Shown here: positions 16,217-24,857 of the stretch, piece by piece
How the letters are laid out: each line of letters begins with the position of its first letter
Position numbering within the stretch: the stretch's first letter is position 1
Origin: Actinomycetospora corticicola
GTDB lineage: Bacteria; Actinomycetota; Actinomycetes; Mycobacteriales; Pseudonocardiaceae
Assembly (NCBI RefSeq): GCF_013409505.1
Contig: NZ_JACCBN010000001.1
Location: 4,960,001 to 5,024,000, forward strand
DNA length: 64,000 bases
Direction: 5' to 3'
Position numbers and translations under genes: made by a program
Notes under the pieces: model-generated
What the model saw: the letters and a program-made list of their open reading frames with translations, nothing else
Database searches by the model: none
What the model was told of the DNA's origin: nothing

Positions 16217-17626
16217 TTACAGCCGCTCGAGGCGCAGCGGCAGGTGGTCGGCCGGCGTCGGACCCGTCGTCAGGCCGATCGGCATCACGTAGTCGTCCGG
16301 CACCGACCAGCGGAAGCGGCGCAGCATCGCGTGCATGATCGCCTTGACCTCCATGCCGCCGAAGTGCAGGCCGATGCACTTGTGGACCCCGCCGCCGAAC
16401 GGGATCCAGGCGAACCGGTGGGACTTGTCCTCGGCGCGCTCCGGGGCGAAGCGGTCGGGGTCGAACTCGTCCGGCCGGTTCCACCACGGCTCCATGCGCT
16501 GCGAGGCGTGGATGCCGAGGGACATCAGCGTGCCGGCAGGGATGTGGAAGCCCTGCAGCTCGGCGTCGCGAACGGTGACGCGGGCGAGCTGCCCGACCGG
16601 CGCGTACATCCGCAGCGTCTCGCGCATGGCGAGGTCCAGCGAGACCAGGGAGTCCAGCTCGGCGCCGGTCAGGTCGTCGGAGTCCAGCGCGAACGACTCC
16701 TCGCGCAGCTTCTCCTGCCACTGGGGGTTCTTCGCGAGCAGGTAGCTCATCATCGACAGCGTGATCGTCGACGTGTCGTGCGCGGCCATCAGCAGGAAGA
16801 TCATGTGGTTGACGACGTCGTCGTCGGAGAACGTCTCGCCCTCGTCGCTGCGGGCGCGGCAGAGCACGCTGAACATGTCCCGACCGTCGCCGGCCCGCTT
16901 GGCCGGGATCTGCGCGGTGAAGTAGTCCTCGAGCACCTTCCGCCCGTCGAGCCCCCGCTTCCAGGAGCCGCCCGGCACCGGCGCCCGGACGACCGCGACC
17001 CCCGCGTGGACGGTGTCGACGAAGGCCCGGTTGACCCGGTCGGCCCGCGGGCCGAGCTCGTCGCCGACGAACACCTCGGTCCCGATGTCGAGGGTCATCT
17101 GCTTGATGCGGTCGTAGATACGGATGCCGTCGCCGGTGGTCCAGTCGTCGAGGCTGCGCCGGATGCGCGGGTTCATCACCTCGAGGTACTCGCCGAGCCG
17201 GTCGCGGGTGAACGCCTCCTGCAGGATGCGCCGGTGGGTGCGGTGCTCCTCGAAGTCGAGAAGCATCACACCCCGGCGGAAGAAGGGGCCGATGAAGAAG
17301 CCCCAGCCGTCGGCGTTGCCGAAGTACTTGTCCTTGTTGACGAGCACCTGGCCGAGCGCGTCCGGCCCGAGCACCGACACCATCCGGCGTCCGAAGGCCC
17401 CGGTCCAGGACACGGGCCCGAACTGCTCGTACCGCTGCCGCCCGAAGCCCAGCATGTCCGCGGCGAACTCCAGGGACCTCCCGACGACGGGCGTGCCGAA
17501 GTCACCGGGGACCGCCTCCAGGCCGCTCCCCGGTGGGGGCGGTGCGAGCGGTGCCGTCGCGGACGGCACCCGGCTCGTGGCTGCGGCCAGGCCGCTCTGG
17601 ATCCGGTGGGCCAGCGGTGCCGTCAT
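16217..17626 (-). CDS. Cytochrome P450
   Basis: A 469-residue P450. The I-helix oxygen-activation motif is LLMAAHDTSTITL, the K-helix ExxR is ETLR, the meander has PDEFDPDRFAPER, and the heme-cysteine loop is PFGGGVHKCIGLHFG. The length and FEEHRTHRRILQEAF pattern recall class I bacterial P450s of the CYP51/CYP125-like large group acting on lipophilic substrates. Its ATG overlaps the stop of the TetR gene (ATGA), so the pair is translationally coupled. Redox partners are not encoded nearby. The substrate cannot be deduced. Confidence 0.92.
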   Translation of the reverse strand: MTAPLAHRIQSGLAAATSRVPSATAPLAPPPPGSGLEAVPGDFGTPVVGRSLEFAADMLGFGRQRYEQFGPVSWTGAFGRRMVSVLGPDALGQVLVNKDKYFGNADGWGFFIGPFFRRGVMLLDFEEHRTHRRILQEAFTRDRLGEYLEVMNPRIRRSLDDWTTGDGIRIYDRIKQMTLDIGTEVFVGDELGPRADRVNRAFVDTVHAGVAVVRAPVPGGSWKRGLDGRKVLEDYFTAQIPAKRAGDGRDMFSVLCRARSDEGETFSDDDVVNHMIFLLMAAHDTSTITLSMMSYLLAKNPQWQEKLREESFALDSDDLTGAELDSLVSLDLAMRETLRMYAPVGQLARVTVRDAELQGFHIPAGTLMSLGIHASQRMEPWWNRPDEFDPDRFAPERAEDKSHRFAWIPFGGGVHKCIGLHFGGMEVKAIMHAMLRRFRWSVPDDYVMPIGLTTGPTPADHLPLRLERL

Positions 17627-18240
17627 CGTTCCTCCGGGAAGTCGGCGGCGGCCACCACGAGGTGGGCGCAGCGCGTGACGAGGTGCTCGGCGTCGACGGC
17701 GAGGCGGCCGTCCAGCCAGAAACCGACGGCGTCGACGATGCCGGCGGTGAGCAGCACCGTCGTGACGTCGAGGTCGTCGGGCGACAGGTGTGGTCGCGCC
17801 TCGACGATCAGGCGGGCGAGGAACGCCGCGAAGGCGGCCACGGTGTCCTGACGACGGGCGGCGAGGACCGGGTGCCCGACCGCCTCGCGGTAGAGCCGGG
17901 CCGACCGGGCGTCGCGGGCCAACAGCGTCACCGTCGCGCGGACCGCGGCCCGTGCGCGATTTTCGAGATCGGGCACCGGGACCGCCGCGGCCGCCTGCTC
18001 GGCCAGCCGGAGCGCGGTGTCCGAGGTGGCCTCGAACAGGGCGGCGAGCAGGTCCTCCCGCCGGGCGAACGACTCGTAGAAGTAGCGCTCGGTCAGCCCG
18101 GCCGCGCGGCACACCGCCGTCATCGTGAAGTCGGCGACCCCGCGCTCGCCCACCACGTCCAGGGCGGCGTCGAGCAGGCGCCCGCGGCGCTCGGCCGCAC
18201 GCTCCTCGGCGCTCGCGCCCTGGAAGGTGCGGGTGGCCAT
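17623..18240 (-). CDS. TetR-family transcriptional regulator
   Basis: A 205-residue repressor. Residues 20-65 form the TetR helix-turn-helix (LLDAALDVVGERGVADFTM then AVCRAAGLTERYFYESFARRED). The remainder is the variable helical ligand and dimer domain. A perfect 8-4-8 palindrome lies 10 bp upstream of its start, fitting autoregulation. Overlap with the P450 start implies control of the P450 and deaminase in response to the P450 substrate or product. Confidence 0.88.
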   Translation of the reverse strand: MATRTFQGASAEERAAERRGRLLDAALDVVGERGVADFTMTAVCRAAGLTERYFYESFARREDLLAALFEATSDTALRLAEQAAAAVPVPDLENRARAAVRATVTLLARDARSARLYREAVGHPVLAARRQDTVAAFAAFLARLIVEARPHLSPDDLDVTTVLLTAGIVDAVGFWLDGRLAVDAEHLVTRCAHLVVAAADFPEER

Positions 18241-18249
18241 GCCGCCATC

Positions 18250-18269
18250 CTGACAGGACGCCCTGTCAG
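18250..18269. promoter_or_regulatory. CTGACAGG-N4-CCTGTCAG palindrome, probable TetR operator
   Basis: A perfect 8-bp inverted repeat with spacer ACGC, located 10-29 bp upstream of the TetR start codon. The size and position are typical for a TetR dimer site overlapping the promoter. Confidence 0.7.
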
Positions 18270-18279
18270 AAAGGAAGAC

Positions 18280-18750
18280 TCAGCCCTCGTCCTGACCGAC
18301 CACGTGCATCGCGGCCTCCTCGGCACTGGCGCCCGCGCCGTCGACGCCCACGTCGTCGGCGTAGCCCTCGTCGCCCTCGTCGCGCAGCACCAGCCGTCCG
18401 GACCGGGCGTTCCCGACCTCGTCGTCGTAGAGCTCGCCGTCGGTGTCGCTCGCGTCGCCCAGCCCGTCGGACCCGAGGTCGTCGGGGTCCTCGGGGATCT
18501 CGCGCCGGAGGCGGCCGTCGAGCGGCTCCCCGTCCTCCTCCTCGCGCTGCGTGACGCCCCAGGCGTCGACGCCGCGCGTGCGCTCGTTCGGGATCCACCC
18601 GGCGTCGAGCGGGTCCTCGGGATCGCGCTCCGGGGCGTCCCCGTCGAGCAGGTCCGCCTCCTGGAGCTGCTCGTGGGAGGTGTCGTCCACGGAGTCCCGG
18701 TCGTCGGCGGGCAGGTCGTCGGGGCTGTCGGGTAGCTCGATCCCGGTCAT
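18280..18750 (-). CDS. DUF5709 acidic protein
   Basis: A 156-residue, strongly acidic and mostly disordered protein. The order ELPDSPDDLPADD, QLQEADLLDG, DPLDAGWIPNERTRGVDAWG and EPLDGRLRREIPE matches the actinobacterial DUF5709 family. The C-terminus carries RSGRLVLRDEGD, also conserved in it. ATG 18750 is preceded by GAGAGGACC. The function of the family is unknown. Confidence 0.8.
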   Translation of the reverse strand: MTGIELPDSPDDLPADDRDSVDDTSHEQLQEADLLDGDAPERDPEDPLDAGWIPNERTRGVDAWGVTQREEEDGEPLDGRLRREIPEDPDDLGSDGLGDASDTDGELYDDEVGNARSGRLVLRDEGDEGYADDVGVDGAGASAEEAAMHVVGQDEG

Positions 18751-18855
18751 GGTGGTCCTCTCGGCGCTCGCAGGTGAACGCCGTCGATCCTGCTCCTCGG
18801 CGCTCCGGCGCAGCGGAGCGGTCCCTCGGCGGACCCTGGGTGTTTTCCCTAGGTC

Positions 18856-18870
18856 TTCCCGACGGCGGGT
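18856..18870 (+). repeat. Dispersed motif TTCCCGACGRCGGGT (intergenic copy)
   Basis: This copy reads TTCCCGACGGCGGGT. Same-orientation copies start at 8178, 34706, 43491, 44952 and 58415; inverted copies start at 30728, 39578 and 46778; a weaker flank match starts at 24496. Most copies are inside genes, in several reading frames and on both strands of genes, which points to selection at DNA level. Confidence 0.6.
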
Positions 18871-18916
18871 GTGGCTTGCTGTGGCCGTTGGCCCGTTCGG
18901 AGTTCTGGGAGTGGTC

Positions 18917-20041
18917 GTGGGTCGTAGGTCGTTGCTGTCCGTGGCTCTGGCGGCGTCGTTGACGGTGGCCGGTGCGGGAATGGCACTCGCCGCACCGACG
19001 GTCCTGCCGGACGGGTGCACGCAGGCCGGGCAGACGGTGACGTGCTCGTACGCCTCCACCGGGGGCGAGCAGACGTTCACGGTCCCGACGGGTGTGACCT
19101 CGGTCCGGGTCACGGCCGTCGGAGGCGCGGGCGGCGACGGCTTCCAGGGCCTGGAGAGCAATGCCGGAGGCATGGGCGGTCGGGGTGCCTCGGCAGCGGG
19201 GGTGATCTCCGGTCTGACACCGGGCTCGACGCTCTACGTCCAGGTCGGCGGGCCGGGTCAGAGCCCGTCGGGGACAGCCAGGGACGCGACGGCCGGGGGC
19301 TTCAACGGCGGGGGTTCCGGCGCAAACATCTACGGCGGGGGCGGTGGCGGGGCGTCCGACGTGCGGTCGGTGTCGCGCTCGGCCGCGGACAGCCTGAGCT
19401 CCCGTCTCCTCGTCGCCGCCGGGGGCGGAGGAGGGGGTTCGGACAACCCCGATCCCGGTACGGGTGACGGCGGGGACGCGGGTGCAGCAGGAAGAATGTC
19501 GTACCGGGGGCAGCTGCCGAACGGAGGTGGCGCAGCCACGTCGTCGGCGGGCGGCGCCGGCGGCGTCGACTACTCCAGCGGCGGAGAGCCCGGTACGGCC
19601 GGTGCGGGCGGTGACGGCCACAGGACCATCAACGGCGGTGGCGGTGGCGGCGGCGCAGGCCTCTTCGGCGGTGGCGGTGGCGGTGGCGAGTACGCGTTCC
19701 GCTCGGGGTCCGGGGGCGGTGGCGGTGGCGGGTCCTCCCTCGTGCCGACCGGCGGCACGGTCGGTCTGAGCACGGCTCCGCCCTCGGTGACGATCTCCTA
19801 CACCGTCCCGGCCGCCGTCGCGGTCGCCGTGCGCGGGGCGGGCACGCTGACCGCGACCGACGGGAAGCGGTACTCGCTCTCGGTGGACGCGCGGGCGACC
19901 GCGGCCGGGCAGGCGTCCGGGCGGTTCGCGCTCTCTGGGAACGGCGCCGAGACGACGGCGAGCTCGCGGACGATCACGGCGGTGCAGAGGACGGCGAACG
20001 GCGGCACCGTCACCGGCACCGCCGTCAACGCCGCGGGCTAG
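18917..20041 (+). CDS. Secreted glycine-rich protein, truncated by an amber codon
   Basis: As written, 374 residues. A signal peptide (GRRSLLSVALAASLTVAGAG then MALAAP) precedes a domain starting CTQAGQTVTCSYASTGGEQTFTVPTGVTSV, followed by about 200 residues of Gly-rich sequence with GGGGG runs, as in ALK/PE_PGRS-like glycine-rich surface proteins. A short beta-rich C-terminal domain follows (VRGAGTLTATDGKRYSLSVDARA). GTG 18917 is chosen because GGGAG lies 6 nt upstream. The stop TAG at 20039-20041 is followed by 39 more in-frame codons (QVPFTLTVTDRAGG and onward) that continue the same domain, so the ancestral gene ended at 20161. Confidence 0.7.
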   Translation: MGRRSLLSVALAASLTVAGAGMALAAPTVLPDGCTQAGQTVTCSYASTGGEQTFTVPTGVTSVRVTAVGGAGGDGFQGLESNAGGMGGRGASAAGVISGLTPGSTLYVQVGGPGQSPSGTARDATAGGFNGGGSGANIYGGGGGGASDVRSVSRSAADSLSSRLLVAAGGGGGGSDNPDPGTGDGGDAGAAGRMSYRGQLPNGGGAATSSAGGAGGVDYSSGGEPGTAGAGGDGHRTINGGGGGGGAGLFGGGGGGGEYAFRSGSGGGGGGGSSLVPTGGTVGLSTAPPSVTISYTVPAAVAVAVRGAGTLTATDGKRYSLSVDARATAAGQASGRFALSGNGAETTASSRTITAVQRTANGGTVTGTAVNAAG

Positions 20042-20161
20042 CAGGTGCCGTTCACGCTGACCGTCACGGACCGCGCCGGCGGCCGGGACCAGGTCACCGT
20101 GCAGATCGGCGGTCGCACGGTGAGCGGCACCGTGACCACCGGCGACATCGTCACGAGCTGA
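20042..20161 (+). pseudogene. In-frame remainder of the glycine-rich protein gene
   Basis: These 39 codons plus a TGA stop continue the preceding reading frame beyond a TAG. They encode a beta-domain end (FTLTVTDRAGG, VTVQIGGRTVSGTV). A single change from TAG to TAC or TAT would give NAAGYQVPF, a natural strand sequence. Either a recent nonsense mutation, a sequencing error or tolerated truncation explains it. Confidence 0.6.
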
Positions 20162-20167
20162 CGCACC

Positions 20168-20887
20168 TCACGCCGGCGGCGCCTGCCACGGGGCCGGGCG
20201 CCGCACGGCGACCTGGAGCACGGCCACCACGACGACGAGCAGGACCGGAGCCGGTACGAGCGCCCACGCGAGGGTGGTCCGCCCGACCAGCAGGGCCCCG
20301 ACCAGGGCGCCGAGGAACATCGTCAGGACGGCGAGCACGCGGCGGGTGACGACGGGGCGCCCCGCCGCGCGCACGTCGGCCGCGATCCCGGTGAGGGTCA
20401 TCGTCAGGACGGTGGTGGTCAGGTCGGGCACCGCGAGCCGCCGCACCACGGCGTTCTGCAGGCCGAGGGCGACCGCGAGGAGCGCGGCGACGGCCGAGGC
20501 GAGCGCACTGCCCGGCGTGCCCGTGACCCCGACCAGCAGTCCGACCGCGAGCACCATCAGGACGCCCTCGACGAGCGCGGTGTCGCGCAGGAGGTGCCCA
20601 CGGCGATGCCCCCGTCGGCCGACCAGCACCCCGCCGGCGAGCGCCCCGACCAGGAAGCCCGCGAGAGCCGCGAGCGAGGCGGCCAGCGCGAACCCGGGGG
20701 CGCCGGCGACCGCGAAGCCGAGGAACACGACGTTCCCGGTCATGTTCGCGACGAACACCCGGCCCAGCCCCAGGACGCTGACCGCGTCGACGAGCCCCGT
20801 GGCCGCGGTCATCACGAGCAGCAGGACCGGCAGGGGACCGTGGACCGGCCCGCGGAGCAGGGCGCCGTCCCAGCGGGGAACCGTCAC
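20168..20887 (-). CDS. DUF1275/YoaK-family membrane protein
   Basis: A 239-residue polytopic membrane protein with about six helices. Family features are LLVMTAATGLVDAVSVLGLGR, VFVANMTGNVVFLGFA and LGLQNAVVRRLAVPDLTTTVLTMTLTGIAADV. GTG 20887 begins MTVPRWDGALL; an in-frame extension upstream lacks protein character and overlaps the divergent small gene. It ends 6 bp from the convergent glycine-rich gene remnant. The DUF1275 family has no established transport substrate. Confidence 0.8.
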   Translation of the reverse strand: MTVPRWDGALLRGPVHGPLPVLLLVMTAATGLVDAVSVLGLGRVFVANMTGNVVFLGFAVAGAPGFALAASLAALAGFLVGALAGGVLVGRRGHRRGHLLRDTALVEGVLMVLAVGLLVGVTGTPGSALASAVAALLAVALGLQNAVVRRLAVPDLTTTVLTMTLTGIAADVRAAGRPVVTRRVLAVLTMFLGALVGALLVGRTTLAWALVPAPVLLVVVVAVLQVAVRRPAPWQAPPA

Positions 20888-20975
20888 GGCCGGCGATGCT
20901 GCCCCGGACCCGGCCGCCCGGGTATCGGTCGGATGACCGATGCCGCCGCGCGGCCACCCGGTGGAGCCTGACCCC

Positions 20976-21320
20976 ATGATCCCGCTGCTCGACCCCGTCG
21001 CCCGGACCGTCGTCGCGGGCGCCGGGCAGGCACGGGAGGCCGGTCGCGCCCTGGGTCGCCGGGTCGGCGCCGTGGCGGAGCGGGAGGACGTCGCGCGGTA
21101 CCCGGTGCTCGTCCGGGCGCTGCGCAACCTGGCCGGACTGCCCGAGCGGCCGCCCCACGAGCTCGCCCTCGGCGCGGTCGCCCTCGGCATCATGCTGGCG
21201 ACCGACAGCATCGTCGTCGACCTCGCGGCCAACGTCGTGGCGGTGCTCTTCGTGAACCACCCGCACGCCGACCCGCAGCGGGCCGACGGATCCGCCGAGG
21301 AGGCCGTCGCCGCGCGCTGA
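20976..21320 (+). CDS. Hypothetical small membrane-associated protein
   Basis: A 114-residue protein that I do not recognise. An Ala/Arg-rich amphipathic N-terminal half precedes one hydrophobic segment (LALGAVALGIMLATDSIVVDLAANVVAVLF, residues 65-94). The tail is acidic. It is divergent from the DUF1275 gene and 43 bp ahead of the LAL regulator, and a -10-like TACCCT lies at 21327-21332 between them. Coding potential is moderate only. Confidence 0.5.
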   Translation: MIPLLDPVARTVVAGAGQAREAGRALGRRVGAVAEREDVARYPVLVRALRNLAGLPERPPHELALGAVALGIMLATDSIVVDLAANVVAVLFVNHPHADPQRADGSAEEAVAAR

Positions 21321-21363
21321 CCGCACTACCCTGACCGACGGGCCGGGGAGGGGTGGGGCGGCG

Positions 21364-24057
21364 GTGGCACCGACGGGCGAGCTGCTCGGGCGCGCGGACG
21401 TGCTCGGTCGCCTGGACGCCCTGGTCGGGGGCGGTGGATCCGCGGTGGTCCTCGTGGGCGAGCCCGGGATCGGCAAGACGGCCGTCCTCGAGCGCGTGGC
21501 CCGGCGGGCGGGCGACCGCGGCCGGCCGGTCCTGCGGGTCACCGGCTCGGAGTCCGAGACCGCGCTGCCGTACGCGGCGCTGCACCACCTGCTCGCCGGC
21601 GTCCTCGACGGGGTCGACGCGCTGCCCGGACCGCAGCGCACCGCGGTGCTCGCGGCCTTCGGGATGGGGCCCGAAGCCGGGCTCGACGCCTCCCGCACCG
21701 CCTTCCTCGTCTCGTTGGCCGCCTTCGCCCTGCTCGACGCGCCGGCCGCGGGCGGCCCGGTGGTCGTCGTCGACGACGCCCAGTGGCTCGATCCCGACTC
21801 GCTCGCCGCGGTGCACTTCCTCGCCCGCCGGACCCCGACGGCGGGCTTCGACCTCGCGCTCGCGGTGCGGGCCGGGACGGGCGCGACGTTCGAGGACGTC
21901 GACGAGCTCGTGCTCGACGCCCTGTCGGTCCCGACCGCGGAGGCCCTGCTCGACCGGGTCCACCCCGGACTCGGCCCGGGTGTCCGGGCCCGCGCCCTGG
22001 AGCTCGCGGAGGGCAACCCGCTGGCGCTCGTGGAGCTCCCCGCCGCGATCGAGCAGGGTCCGCCGGACCCGGCCGTGGCACCGGGCCGCCCGTCGGCCCC
22101 GCTGACCCGCCGTCTGGAGCGGGCCTTCGCCCGCCAGGTGGCGGTGCTGCCGCCGATCCCGGCGTCGCTGGTGCTGCTGATCGCCGCGAACACCGGCGGG
22201 TCGGTGACCGAGGCGCTGCGGGCCGGGGCGGAGGTGCTCGGAGCCGCACCCGGGCTCGACGACCTGCACCCCGCGGTCGCGCTCGGCATCCTCGACGTCG
22301 AGGGCGACGTGGTCCGCTTCCGGCACCCGCTCATCCGCTCGGCCGTGCTGGCGCAGGCCGGGGCCCCCGCGCTGCGGGCCGCGCACACGGCGCTCGCCCA
22401 CGTCCTCGCGCACGACCCGGAGCGTCGGGCGTGGCACCGCTCCGAGGTGGTGGCCGCGGACGAGCAGGTGGCGGATGAACTCGAGACCGTCGCCGGGGCG
22501 GCCGTCGCCCGGGGTGCGCCGCAGGTCGCGCTGGTCCTGCTGGAGCGGGCCGTCGACCGCGCCGAGGACCCGGCCGCGGCCTCCCGGCGGGCGATCCGTG
22601 CGGCCGAGCTCGCCGTCGAGGTGGGCGACCGGGACGCCGGGGACCGGCTGCTGGCGAAGGTCTCCGTCGACGACGACGGGTGGACCGAGGTCCTGCACCT
22701 GCTGCTGCACCAGGACGACTGGGCGCCGGAGGGCTGGTCGGACGAGCGCCTGACCGACTTCGTCGCGAACGTGCGGCGCGCTGCGGAGCACGGTCGTGCG
22801 GCCCCGGTCCTGCGGGTGCTGCACCGGTTGTCCTACTCCTCGTCACCGACCGTCCGCGCCACGGTCCTCGCGGCCGCCCGGACGATCTTCGCTGAGCACC
22901 CCGACGAGCCGATGGGGCTGCAGACGTTCTCGCAGGAGCCCCGCAACGCCGGCGTCGTCGTCGCGGCCGCCGTCCGGGCCCTCGCCCGGGACGACCTCGA
23001 GCCGGAGACCCGTCGGGTCCTCGTCACCGCCGCGACCCGCGCCTTCGACCACGAACTCGGGGCCGCCGAGCTGCCCGCCGTCGCGGAGGCGCTGCTCGCC
23101 CAGGGCCGTCGTGGTGCGGCGGCCCAGGCACTCGTCTCGCTGGCCTGGTGCCACCTGCTCCTCGGACGTCTCGCCGAGGCGGAGACCACGGCGCTGCGGG
23201 CGGAGGCGCTCGCCCGCGAGACCCACCAGTACTTCTGGGCGCTCGGCCCGGTGATCGTCCTTGCGTGGCTCGACGGCGTCCGGCCGGAGCCCGGGGACCC
23301 GCACCCGCGGCTCCACCGCGTCCTCGCCGAGCTGCCGGCAGGGAGCCTGACCCCCTTCCACCGCGCCATGTTCGCGGTGGCCCGGGCCGCCTCCGACCTC
23401 CCAAGGGGCCGGGCCGGCGAGGCCGCCGACGCGCTGGGGGAGCTGTTCGACGTCGGGAGCCACGTCGCCTGGTGGAGCTTCGCCGACCGGGCGGAGGCGT
23501 GTCTGCGCAGCGACCGGCTCGACGAGCTCGCGCCCGGGCTCACGGCCCTCGAGGACCTCGTCGCGACGACGGGATCGCCCTACCTGGCCGACCAGCTCGC
23601 CTACGCCCACGCCCTGCTCGCGGACGACGCCGGGGCCGACGCGGCCGTGGAGCGGGCCCTGCACACCGCGCCGCTCGCCAGTCCGTTCCTGCGGGCCCGG
23701 CTCGCCCTCACGCACGGCATCCGGCTGCGCCGCGCCCGCCGGGTCCGGGACGCGCGGCGCCTGCTCGCCCACGCGCGGGAGCTGTTCGACGCCCTCGGCC
23801 CGACCCGGTGGGACGCCGTGGTCGACCGCGAGTTGGACGCCGCCGGGCGTCCCCGCCGGCCGGGGGCGGCCGGCGCCCTGACCGCCCAGGAGCGCCAGGT
23901 GGTGGTCCTCGCCGGTCGCGGCCTGTCGAACCGCGGGATCGCCGACCACCTGCTCATCTCCCCGCGCACCGTCAGCACCCACCTGCACCGGGCGTTCCGC
24001 AAGCTCGGCGTGACCCACCGCCGCGAGCTGCTCGCCGACGCCGGGGAGGCCCGATAA
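21364..24057 (+). CDS. Large ATP-binding LuxR-family (LAL) regulator 1
   Basis: An 897-residue LAL regulator. Walker A GEPGIGKT (32-39) and Walker B VVVVDDAQWLD form an AAA-type STAND ATPase, a long helical TPR-like sensor region spans residues 250-830, and a C-terminal LuxR helix-turn-helix ends the protein (LTAQERQVVVLAGRGLSNRG, then ISPRTVSTHLHRAFRKLGV). These proteins integrate a ligand signal with ATP binding to activate transcription. GTG 21364 follows a GGGGAGGGG Shine-Dalgarno stretch. A close structural counterpart lies 6.6 kb downstream (27961-30744), and the hydrolase gene 71 bp downstream is the obvious first target. Confidence 0.9.
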   Translation: MAPTGELLGRADVLGRLDALVGGGGSAVVLVGEPGIGKTAVLERVARRAGDRGRPVLRVTGSESETALPYAALHHLLAGVLDGVDALPGPQRTAVLAAFGMGPEAGLDASRTAFLVSLAAFALLDAPAAGGPVVVVDDAQWLDPDSLAAVHFLARRTPTAGFDLALAVRAGTGATFEDVDELVLDALSVPTAEALLDRVHPGLGPGVRARALELAEGNPLALVELPAAIEQGPPDPAVAPGRPSAPLTRRLERAFARQVAVLPPIPASLVLLIAANTGGSVTEALRAGAEVLGAAPGLDDLHPAVALGILDVEGDVVRFRHPLIRSAVLAQAGAPALRAAHTALAHVLAHDPERRAWHRSEVVAADEQVADELETVAGAAVARGAPQVALVLLERAVDRAEDPAAASRRAIRAAELAVEVGDRDAGDRLLAKVSVDDDGWTEVLHLLLHQDDWAPEGWSDERLTDFVANVRRAAEHGRAAPVLRVLHRLSYSSSPTVRATVLAAARTIFAEHPDEPMGLQTFSQEPRNAGVVVAAAVRALARDDLEPETRRVLVTAATRAFDHELGAAELPAVAEALLAQGRRGAAAQALVSLAWCHLLLGRLAEAETTALRAEALARETHQYFWALGPVIVLAWLDGVRPEPGDPHPRLHRVLAELPAGSLTPFHRAMFAVARAASDLPRGRAGEAADALGELFDVGSHVAWWSFADRAEACLRSDRLDELAPGLTALEDLVATTGSPYLADQLAYAHALLADDAGADAAVERALHTAPLASPFLRARLALTHGIRLRRARRVRDARRLLAHARELFDALGPTRWDAVVDRELDAAGRPRRPGAAGALTAQERQVVVLAGRGLSNRGIADHLLISPRTVSTHLHRAFRKLGVTHRRELLADAGEAR

Positions 24058-24128
24058 CGGTCGCCCGACCGATACCGGCCGGGCGCGGTGGCTCGCAGGG
24101 TGGTCGGACCCCACCCGAGGAGCACGCC

Positions 24129-24845
24129 ATGTCGAACCCGCCCACCGTCGTCCTCGTCCACGGCGCCTTCGCCGACGCCTCGAGCTTCCGCGCGCTGATC
24201 CCGGAGCTGCTCGACTCCGGCCTCCCCGTCGTCGCGCCGGCGGTACCCAACCGCTCGCTCAACGGCGACGCGGCCTACATCGCCTCCGTCGTGCGGCAGA
24301 TCCCGGGCGACGTGGTGCTCGTCGGCCACTCCTACGGCGGCGCCGTCATCACCGTCGCCGGGGCCGAGGACAACGTCCGCGCCCTCGTCTACCTCGCCGG
24401 CTACGCCCTCGAGGAGGGCGAGAGCCTCGGTGAGCTGCAGGGCCGCTTCCCCGACTCGGACCTCGCGACCGCGCTGGTGCAGACCGAGTACCCCCTGCCC
24501 GACGGCGGGACCGGGGTCGACGTGTCCGTCGACCCCGCGAAGGTCCACGACGTCTTCGCCGCCGACGTCGACCCGGAGACCACCCGGGTGCTCGCCGTCG
24601 CCCAGCGTCCCCTGGCCGCCGCCGCGTTCGGCGAGCCGGCCTCGGCCGCGGCCTGGAAGGCGAAGCCGTCCTGGGGCATCGTCTCGACCTCCGACCGGAC
24701 GATCAATCCCGACGTCGAGCGGTTCGGCTACGAGCGCGCCGGCGCGACCGTCACCGAGCTCGACTCCTCGCACCTGGTGATGCTCTCCCACCCCAAGGAG
24801 GCCGCCGACGTCGTGCGCGAGGCGGTCCGGGCCACCGAGCGCTGA
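24129..24845 (+). CDS. Alpha/beta hydrolase (EstC-like)
   Basis: A 238-residue alpha/beta hydrolase. The oxyanion motif is VLVHGAFADASSF, the nucleophile elbow GHSYGGAV, and the histidine lies in DSSHLVMLSHP. The small size and SSHxxMLSxP ending fit the group of actinobacterial esterases related to salicylate- or methylketone-type hydrolases. ATG 24129 is preceded by CGAGGAG. It follows LAL regulator 1 and precedes the damaged poxB. The substrate is unknown. Confidence 0.85.
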   Translation: MSNPPTVVLVHGAFADASSFRALIPELLDSGLPVVAPAVPNRSLNGDAAYIASVVRQIPGDVVLVGHSYGGAVITVAGAEDNVRALVYLAGYALEEGESLGELQGRFPDSDLATALVQTEYPLPDGGTGVDVSVDPAKVHDVFAADVDPETTRVLAVAQRPLAAAAFGEPASAAAWKAKPSWGIVSTSDRTINPDVERFGYERAGATVTELDSSHLVMLSHPKEAADVVREAVRATER

Positions 24846-24857
24846 CGGGCCGTCGAC

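Noticed and set aside
20039..20041. Pyrrolysine or programmed read-through at TAG
   Set aside because: There is no pylT/pylS evidence in the window and actinobacterial surface proteins do not use pyrrolysine; a nonsense mutation or read error is simpler.
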